DNA from: Cytauxzoon felis
Taxonomy: Eukaryota > Apicomplexa > Aconoidasida > Piroplasmida > Theileriidae
Reading direction: 5' to 3'
Assembly (NCBI GenBank): GCA_020283715.1
Contig: JAIQCW010000323.1
Location: forward strand, 1-15,142
Length of the DNA: 15,142 nucleotides
Shown here one piece after another: positions 1 to 7,052 of this stretch. How positions within the stretch are numbered: position 1 is the stretch's first letter; every line of letters begins with the position of its first letter. The position numbers and the translations under genes were made by a program. The notes beneath the pieces were generated by a model. It had not been told where the DNA came from, searched no databases, and worked only from the letters and a program-made list of their open reading frames with translations.

Positions 1-4
1 AAAC

Positions 5-470
5 TCTCTTCGTCCTGCAGACAGCTCTCCACTTGAGGTCGTCCTGCCGTCAGCTCTCTCTATTTACTTCCCCCTCCAGCTCCCGTAGATCGCTTCCAGG
101 TATTACAGTTGAGGTTTCCACTTGAGGTTACATCACTACCTTCATTTTACCTCCAAAATTTGAAGGAAAATCTCAATTTCTGGGGAAACTCACGACGATA
201 TCTCAATGACCATTGGATGAAATTCAGATGTCAATATCTCATTCAAGAGGAATTTGATGATTGTATCGGAATGAAGAGATGTCATTCGTTTTCATGTTAT
301 ATTCATTGAGTTATACTCTAAAACATGTAATTCCATCACTTTAACCTTATCTCTCCGAGATTAGGATTATAACCTCAAGTGGAACCTGGAAGCGATCTAC
401 GGGAGCTGGAAGGGAAGTAAATGAAGGAGCTGACGGCAGGACCTCAAGTGGAAGTAAAGGACGAAGATTA
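5..470. repeat. Foldback repeat, copy A (long imperfect inverted repeat)
   Basis: This GC-rich island in AT-rich DNA has two arms that are inverted copies of each other. A perfect 27-base match pairs 75-101 with the complement of 384-410, and a 13-base match pairs 43-55 with 428-440. The outer ends share TCTTCGTCCT. The 11-mer CCACTTGAGGT occurs at 29-39 and 118-128, and its complement at 372-382 and 441-451. The arms enclose about 240 bases of unrelated, more AT-rich DNA with no recognisable protein. The structure resembles a MITE or foldback element, but no transposase is visible. The left end is close to the window edge, so its limit and any target-site duplication cannot be judged. It lies downstream of, or in a large intron of, the hydroxylase gene. 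Confidence 0.75.
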
Positions 471-549
471 GCCTCAATATGGATGTTTATTGAATGATAG
501 CAAGTGCAGGTGCATAGGGACTGTCTTGTAAAACTTTCATGTTACTTAC

Positions 550-1159
550 CATTGATATATAATAGGATTGTAGCGGATCTGAATGCTCCATCATGATGTT
601 CCTTGAAATAGTCTCCAGGGTTATATTTGACCATTACTAGTTTTTCTAGATAATTTACATCCATATTGGCGATTGATGAGACTCTATGCTCTATTTTGGA
701 GATACTTTCTGTTTCTCCATACTCGAATATAGCGCTCATACTCTTCCTGGTATTACTTACACTTGTATGATATGTATCCTGGGGGATAATAAAAACGAAT
801 GAATTTCAAATTAAACATACAGGATGTCCAGATAATTTACCTTTAGATGTTTGACTAAATGTCCATTTATATTCACTTAATTTTAATAATTCATCTATCC
901 ACTCTTCATCTAATATGTTAAAAATCATTGATATTTCTGGATTTATATTTATGTATAATTTCAGTAACTTTTTATAATCGTAATTATCACCCTTTTGTAT
1001 AGTTAGTGTACTCTTTTTAAAACAATTTATATCAAATCCATCGTCAGATTCTTTTATAATATGCCTTAGATTACTATAATTATCTATACTGCATTCACAT
1101 AATCCAACAAATTTAGTATCTTGTATACCAATTTTATTATAATCCATCTTTTGACTCAT
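550..1159 (-). CDS. Prolyl 4-hydroxylase-like 2-oxoglutarate/Fe(II) oxygenase, 3' end not visible
   Basis: Exons, 5' to 3' on the minus strand, are 1159-821 and 778-550, joined across a 42-nt intron (820-779, GTATGT...CCAG, phase 0). They give 189 complete codons, then a donor (G|GTAAGT at 549). The oxygenase fold starts near residue 80. The stretch PGDYFKEHHDGAFRSATIL carries the HxD iron ligands at about His174 and Asp176 and a prolyl-hydroxylase-like context. The distal iron His and the 2-oxoglutarate-binding Lys/Arg, normally about 50-70 residues further on, are not found in any frame down to position 1. The last exon is therefore either beyond the window, past repeat A, or lost. No signal peptide is visible, which suggests a cytosolic or nuclear enzyme such as the Skp1-type hydroxylases of other protists (inference). 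It is divergent from the PDI gene. Confidence 0.8.
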
Positions 1160-1821
1160 AAAAATAAGATAAATACCTTATCTTATTAATCATTTCAATG
1201 TCTATACAGATGTGCAAATTAGCTATAGATAGGATATGTAGGTGCAATCAATTTTATATAGTAAATTGCTTTGAATATAGACTTTTAAGTCTCGTTTATT
1301 CCTTTTAGTGTGATTATATACAACATGAACAATAGAATCCCAGGTAATATATTTATATGTATAATAATGTCAACAGTTATGGTCAAATCATGATTAGACA
1401 AGTAAATAAAGTTTTTAAATTTTGTAGTTAATTAACATTTAACGCATAAATTTATATTTTATCATTGATATGTTATTAAAATGTGTAAGTAATAATTTAT
1501 TAATACATAAATGTTTACATAGTACTAAAGGGTATTACAAAACATGCTTGTGTATATGTTGATATATGTAAAAGTATCGAAGTAATGTGTACATAAATTA
1601 AGTGTTATTATGCTTCTAAATATAATACTAGATACTATATATGATCCCCATAATTAGAGCATACCTGCGTCTGAACCTTTGTCCAAATGCTGTTAAATCT
1701 ATATTTATAATTAATTATTTATATATATAACTAACAATTCGATTTTTTTAATCCGTAAAATTGTTAGTATTTTGTAATAAAGTAACATTGTTGTATAAAG
1801 ATCGATTTAATTCTAGTGAAA
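1160..1821. promoter_or_regulatory. AT-rich divergent intergenic region, hydroxylase/PDI
   Basis: This 662-nt spacer lies between two head-to-head start codons and should hold both promoters (inference from layout). It is mostly low-complexity AT with no recognisable RNA gene. The only less AT-rich stretch is about 1658-1700. On the minus strand that stretch is flanked by an acceptor-like TATAG and a donor-like AG|GTATGC, so it may be a short untranslated or unassigned exon. Confidence 0.5.
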
Positions 1822-3365
1822 ATGTTACGACTATCTAAACTGTTTATGATCACCCTTGTCTCACTCATATACACATTGCCAACTATATACTGTGCTCCTG
1901 ATACAGATAATAATGATGATGCAGTTGTAGTTTTAACAGAAACTGATCTAGATCCATTTTTAGAGAAGAATGATGCCGTTCTCGTCAAATTTTATGCCGA
2001 TTGGTATGTTGATTCCATTAATTTTTTATCATAAAAATAAATTATAGGTGTATGCATTGTAAAAATTTAGCACCTGAATATGCTAAAGCCGCTAAACTTC
2101 TCAAAGATGAAGGATCAAACATACTCTTAGCCAAAGTCAACGCTGATGGAAATTCCAATCTTCTCGGTAAATATAATATAGAAGAATTTCCTACATTAAG
2201 ATTCTTCAAAAAAGGAGTACAAATCAGCTATTCTGGCGATAGAAAGGTTTGTTTATATACAATGGTTCATTCATACTTCGCTCTTTTGTACTAATTTTTT
2301 TCTTGATTAAATTACATGATAATATAGGCAGAGGGTATAGTGGATTGGTGTAAGGATATATTGGTTTCGGCGGTTGTAGAGGTGGATAATTTGGCTGCGG
2401 AGTTGGCGTCAATTGATGCAGGTGTTGCTTTTGTTGCATCGGGTGTTCCAAAGGATAGTGAATTGTATAAGACGTTTGAGGAACAGGCTGATTTGTATCG
2501 TAAATCGACTAAATTCTATTATACTAGTAGTGGTAGTGGTAAATTTGAGGTTCATCATCCAGAAGATGGTGTAACATCGTTTGAGGGTAATAGTGGTGAT
2601 GAATTGGCAACATTTTTGAAGGAGGAATCATTACCATTATTTGCTGAGATTACTGGGGATAATTATTTATTGTATGTAACGAGTGGTAAGAGTATGTCAT
2701 GGTTTTGTGGTGCTGAAGAGGATTATAAATCATTTAGATCCGCATTTGTTGGTGCTGCAAGAAGGCTACGTTCATCTGTACTGTTTGTGTGGGTAGATTC
2801 CGTGAAATTTTCAACCATTAAAGACGCATTTGCTATTGAAACATTACCGGCGGTAGCACATCAAACATCAGATGGACGTTATATTATGGAATCTGGATCA
2901 TATGATTTTAATAGTACAGATTCTATAGTATCATTTTATAATGATGTTGATGATGGTAAAATACCAAAGAGCGTACGTAGTGAAGATGAGCCTGAAGTTG
3001 ATGATGGCCCTGTACGTGTTGTTGTTGGTAAAACATTAGAGAAATTATTTGTACAAAAAGAAGCTGATGTATTATTAATGGTACATGCACCACATTGTAA
3101 ACATTGTAAGAACTTTATGCCCGTATTTGAGGCATTCGCTGAGGCCAATAAAGATAATGCATCATTAATTGTTGCCAAAATTAATGGTGATGCTAATGAA
3201 TCACCCATTGAGGAAGTCAGATGGGATTCTTTCCCCACACTCTTATTCTTTAAAGCCGGATCCACTACACCCACAGTATTTGGTGGTGAAAGAACACAAA
3301 AGGCTATCGAAGAATTTGTAACTCAAAATGGTGGCGTCGTCGCCGATGTTAGATCTGAATTATAA
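1822..3365 (+). CDS. PDI: Protein disulfide isomerase, two thioredoxin domains
   Basis: Exons 1822-2003, 2048-2246 and 2328-3365 (introns of 44 and 81 nt) encode 472 residues, close to the usual length of about 480-510. The ATG at 1822 opens a signal peptide ending near residue 24 (YCAPD). Thioredoxin domain a has WCMHCK at 61-66, formed across intron 1, and the cis-Pro loop EEFPT near Pro109. Redox-inactive b and b' regions follow from about 130 to 355. Domain a' has HAPHCKHCK with Cys384 and Cys387 and its own SFPT cis-Pro near 430. PDI catalyses disulfide formation and isomerisation in the ER lumen. Both active sites differ from the canonical CGHC. The C-terminus ends RSEL, a poor match to KDEL-type retrieval signals. 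Exon 3 is less AT-rich than its surroundings. Confidence 0.95.
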
Positions 3366-3458
3366 ACATATCAATCTCATATCGAAAAACTGCACATGTA
3401 TTATTATCCAGAAGGGATATCAAGATTGAACTTTTGTTCAGTGATGATTAACATATCC

Positions 3459-3770
3459 TTGTCTTGCAGACAGCTTTCCACCTGTGTTCCATCTCTTCCA
3501 TTGCATGGAGCTCTTCTATTTACTTCCCCCTTCGCTTCCCTGAGATCAGCTGCGGGTTCCACTTGAGGTTACATCCAACACATCCTTAGCACCATCTTCC
3601 ATCATTCCTATGATGGATGATCCATCACTACCTCCTCTTCCGCCACGATCTCTGGGAGTGGCTCTACCGTTTACTGGGAAGTAATTGGAAGAAGCTCCAC
3701 GCCTAGTGGAAGAAGAGTTGGTTGTAACCTCAGGCGGAACAACGAGTGAGTAGCAGTGATGCCTAGTAGA
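3459..3770. repeat. Foldback repeat, copy B
   Basis: This GC-rich block lies between the PDI and hydrolase genes. It shares a 21-base identical stretch with copy C (3461-3481 = 5141-5161). It also contains a 22-base block (3641-3662) that is the exact reverse complement of 5234-5255 in copy C. CCACTTGAGGT is at 3559-3569 and a variant complement, ACCTCAGGCGG, at 3727-3737. The TATTTACTTCCCCC and CCCTGAGATCAGCTGCGGG modules also occur in copies A, C or D. The two arms pair less well than in A and C, which suggests an older or rearranged copy. No protein is encoded that I can recognise. Confidence 0.7.
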
Positions 3771-3992
3771 AGTATAAATATTCCATTGAATGTGTATTTC
3801 ATTATTATTTTCATCCCAGTTCTTGTAAATGGTCTTTTTTATTATTTATGTATTTCCCCATTTATGTCAATTTACCCCAGCGTAGCTAATTCTCAAAAAT
3901 CGGTGACTGCTTCTATTGAATTTAAAATAATATGTAGAGAAAGCCCAAATTATTTTAATATTCAATCGATGTTATTTTGTAATTCATTATAG
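3759..3992 (+). CDS. Doubtful small ORF with hydrophobic N-terminus
   Basis: This 77-codon frame begins with an ATG at the right edge of repeat B. Its N-terminal half is hydrophobic and signal-peptide-like (VYFIIIFIPVLVNG), followed by a polar tail with no family I recognise. Hydrophobic frames arise easily by chance in AT-rich DNA, and there is no supporting splice structure or conserved motif. It could be a lineage-specific secreted peptide, a decayed exon or noise; noise is most likely. The rest of 3771-4149 is AT-rich and holds nothing else that I see. Confidence 0.15.
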   Translation: MPSRSINIPLNVYFIIIFIPVLVNGLFYYLCISPFMSIYPSVANSQKSVTASIEFKIICRESPNYFNIQSMLFCNSL

Positions 3993-4149
3993 TTGTTTGT
4001 ACAATATGTGTAGTCATTTTTAAATACATGTTATAATCCAGTTTTAAAGATCGTGAAAACTATTATCATCTTATATATTTATTACCTTAAGGATACAGCG
4101 TTACCATTAATATACTCATCAATTGAATTTCTATCGCATTACTTCGAGG

Positions 4150-5801
4150 ATGTATATCCTTCCATTCATTATCATCGCATTGTGTAAATACACATATATA
4201 GCTGTTGATTATGGTACTGAAATTCCGGATTCTATTAGTCATACTGCTGAAGACGATGAAGATAATAAAGGCAAACTTGTTATGAGTAGTTTCTTAAATA
4301 AACAAGGGATTAGGATTAGAACGTATGCCTCAAGAGTTAAGAATCCAAAGGGACACATGATACTTATTCATGGTGTCCGTGCCCATTTTAGAGGTCATTT
4401 CTGTAGGTATAATCTTGAATGGTATGCGAAAAATGTTACAGAATATGTAAGATCGGATGCGAAGACTGTATTGGATAAAGAATTGAATGATATCTTTCCT
4501 GATTTGAAATCATTAAAGGGTTTAAGAGTACGTCATAATGATTCATTAAATGGTATAAATGCCTTTGATGTGACACCTAGATTTTTATATGAAGGAAGTT
4601 TTGTACATGCACTCAATAAATTTGGACTCTCAGTATATGGGTTGGATTTACAATCCCATGGGTTATCCGGTGGTATAGATAAACAAAGATGTTATTTTCG
4701 TAAATTTGATGATTTTGTATATGATGTTATGCAGTTTGTCAGCATCGTTAAGAGAGGTAGATTTGATGATCCAACTGAAGTATGGGATGAACAATTGGTC
4801 TTCAGTGATCAACGCCATGATAACCTCCAATACCATCTCATTGGATTATCATTGGGTGGTAATATAGTATTGAAGTCACAACTTTTATTTGATTTGAATA
4901 CCAATCGACAGGGTAAATTCATTGATAGCATAATCTGTATGAATTCTACGCTTAATATTGACCGTATAGTTACACGTTGCAATAGACTTCTACTCCCATT
5001 TATATGGTTATATTCAATTGTAGCACCAAGACGTGGATTATTATTTGAAAGTATGGATGTATATGCACATGGCATTGAATTGTGCATGCGCTATAATGTA
5101 AGTTGACCGTTTAACGTCCAATCCACTTCCACCTGAGGTCGTCTTGCAGACAGCTTTCCACTTGAGGTCCAGTACTACTCTTCTTCCACTTGCCGTGGTG
5201 GCCTCTTCCAATTACCTATCTCTAAAGAGTAAAGCCACTCCCAGAGATCGTGGCGGTGAAGAAGGTGTAGATGGAAGTGGAATGAAGAGTAGTACTGGAC
5301 CTCAGGTGGAACCCGCAGCTGATCTCAGGGAAGCGGAGGGAGAAGTAATTAGAAGAGGCCTCCACGGCTAGTGGAAGAGTTGGATTGTAATATTAGTTGG
5401 GTTAATCACTATTTTCCTTATTTTCTATATTCATTTTACATATATATTCTATAGGACCCATTACATCATGTGAGTAGAATACCATCAAGGACTTTAGTAT
5501 TAATTTATAATGCGACTAAAGATTTAAGAACTAAGATGGATCATTACCCTAAAGATTTACCCACTCTATTCATACATTCCAAATATGATCGTATATGTAC
5601 TTTAGAGGTTAGTTGATGATACTTGATATATCACACCTCCTTCTTCAGGGTCCAAGATATTACATAAATACATATTTTAAAGATAGCAATGTTGTTAAAT
5701 TACACGAATTAGATGGTAAATCACATATTATCACAAATCCATCAGATTTTCCAATAATGGAACCAGTTTTAAAAAGGTGGTTTAATACACTTTATCAATA
5801 G
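4150..5801 (+). CDS. Secreted alpha/beta hydrolase, lysophospholipase/PST-A-like
   Basis: Exons 4150-5097, 5455-5607 and 5649-5801 give 417 residues. The first in-frame ATG (4150) opens a signal peptide or anchor (MYILPFIIIALCKYTYIA). HGVRAHFRGHF (oxyanion region, near 70-80) and FGLSVYGLDLQSHGLSGG are typical of monoacylglycerol lipase/lysophospholipase-like hydrolases. The nucleophile elbow GLSLGG places Ser234. HSKYDRIC in exon 2 supplies Asp361 and GKSHII in exon 3 supplies His393, so the catalytic triad is complete and spread over all three exons. Family members cleave lysophospholipids or acylglycerols; the apicomplexan group is expanded and often exported, but the substrate here is unknown. 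Intron 1 is 357 nt and contains repeat C; intron 2 is 41 nt, the usual size in this window. Confidence 0.92.
5114..5392. repeat. Foldback repeat, copy C, inside hydrolase intron 1
   Basis: This GC-rich palindromic element fills most of an otherwise AT-rich intron (5098-5454). Inner arms pair 5157-5191 with 5276-5310, including a perfect 17-base match (5167-5183 with 5284-5300). An outer pair around CCACTTGCCGTGGTGG (5186-5201) matches the complement near 5354-5373. CCACCTGAGGT and CCACTTGAGGT are at 5129-5139 and 5158-5168, with the complement at 5299-5309. As transcribed RNA it could form a long hairpin within the intron (inference). It shares modules with copies A, B and D. A long open frame crosses it but is only a by-product of its base composition. 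Confidence 0.8.
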
Positions 5802-5921
5802 AATGTAGTTTTTGTCTTGTAATTAATCACATCGTAGGACTATTTCCTATATGAAACACACATGTAATTGAAATGTACTATAATTTTAAACTATTTATAT
5901 CTTTTTATTTATACCCGAAGT

Positions 5922-6058
5922 CATTCCACCTCTTCCACCTGAGGTCACCTCCACCTTCTCTTCCCACTCGCTGTTCCACCTGAGGTCCGTCCTTCCCATT
6001 GCAGACAGCTTCCTTATTTAGCTCCCCCTCCGCTTCCCTGAGATCAGCTACGGGTAGT
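5922..6058. repeat. Partial foldback repeat, copy D
   Basis: This GC-rich half-element lies 120 nt past the hydrolase stop codon. It has CCACCTGAGGT at 5935-5945 and 5976-5986, TTGCAGACAGCTT as in B and C, and CCGCTTCCCTGAGATCAGCT as in B and in the complement of C. The matching right arm is missing: the sequence drops abruptly into AT-rich DNA after about 6058. It therefore looks like a truncated copy or a solo arm. Confidence 0.65.
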
Positions 6059-6732
6059 GTACTATCATTACTGGCAGGATATCAGTAATATTATATTCGT
6101 GATATATTACTATAATATCATCTCAATAATTTAATGGTATATAATGTATTTTATTGCATAATTTGTATAAATATAACTATAATAATGTAATAAATTAGTT
6201 AACAAGCGGAAATATATTCAATTTTAAATTTAATTTAGATGAAATATTTTATGGGGTAATTGTGGTGTTAAAATTTTACCTAAACTTCATATATAAAATT
6301 CAAGTACATTTACTAAATATAAATCTAATACTTTAAATATTTATTAAAATATGGATATAAAAGCTTCTATTTAATGTAATAAAATTGAAATTGATACTAA
6401 TATAACGAATATTTATGGGTTTTTAAATGGTGCAACCCCCACATGATTTAGTAACAAAATTTCAAATAAATACGATTATAATTCATTATAATATAATAAT
6501 AAGAATACCAAATCCTGATACTTATATATCTAATTATTATATATCTTCAAAATGTATTAATATTTTACTTTATACAATTTAGTAATTATATAATGATATT
6601 TCACTACCATATATACTTACATGTATATATTAAAGTGATAATAGTAACGTATTGTTTAATATAAAATATTAATTTATAATATATTGCATGTAAATGATAT
6701 TTTATCATTATTTCAACTCTTATATACATAAA
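6059..6732. other. AT-rich intergenic spacer, nothing recognised
   Basis: This stretch is almost entirely A and T, with stop codons in all frames. I see no tRNA-like cloverleaf, no coding-like segment and no repeat-family module. It separates the repeat-rich left third of the window from the repeat-free remainder. Confidence 0.5.
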
Positions 6733-7031
6733 TCAACACACAAAATGGTATTCATAATTTATGTCTACAGTACTAGCAGGATGATCCTCGCCATCTTGGA
6801 GCAATTTTTTTGATATTTCGTAATTTTTCAAAATTTTAGAAATAACATCATTGAATATAATAACATGTTGTAAAACTTCCATTTATACCATTATTTTGTA
6901 CTGGAAATGCGTATATTCTGAATTAAATACCAATTAAATTCAGATGGTAGTGGTGGTAATAATACAATCGAACTAAACTCATTGAATATAGCTAATATGA
7001 CAAAATTAAAACGTTTCAAGCTAATTATAAC
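6733..7031 (-). other. Coding-like tract downstream of the SET exon, possible extra 3' exons
   Basis: Two open segments on the minus strand read like protein: 7031-6894 (46 codons, including NEFSSIVLLPPLPSEFNW) and 6882-6733 (49 codons ending ASTVDINYEYHFVC and a stop). The first has no ATG, so it would have to be an internal or 3' exon. One route joins it to the SET gene. A donor at G|GTAAT (7062) inside the last SET codons and a weak acceptor (TGAG, ending at 7032) would replace the final residues of the SET protein with this tail, and a 26-nt intron (donor near 6901) would join the second segment. The acceptor is unconvincing, and SET proteins normally end soon after post-SET. The alternatives are a decayed neighbouring gene or chance. 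I recognise no family. Confidence 0.35.
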
Positions 7032-7052
7032 TCATTTTAAATCTAAATTTGA

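Noticed and set aside
109..309. Plus-strand ORF of 66 codons inside repeat A
   Set aside because: It starts inside the repeat arm and runs through its AT-rich centre, with no known motif or splice context; an open frame of this length is expected by chance.
5..470. Repeat family as tRNA-derived SINEs
   Set aside because: No convincing A-box/B-box pair and no terminal A-rich tail; the palindromic arms fit a foldback or MITE structure better.
2936..3274. 112-codon minus-strand ORF
   Set aside because: It is antisense to the PDI a' domain, whose sense frame has clear thioredoxin motifs.
4809..5087. 92-codon minus-strand ORF
   Set aside because: It is antisense to the hydrolase nucleophile region; the sense frame is the conserved one.
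5144..5371. 75-codon plus-strand ORF in the hydrolase intron
   Set aside because: It lies wholly within repeat C. Its amino acid content reflects the GC-rich palindrome, and it interrupts nothing since the exons join in frame around it.
6059..6732. Possible tRNA or other structured RNA gene in the large spacer
   Set aside because: I found no stem set compatible with a cloverleaf and no GC-rich island; only short chance hairpins are present.
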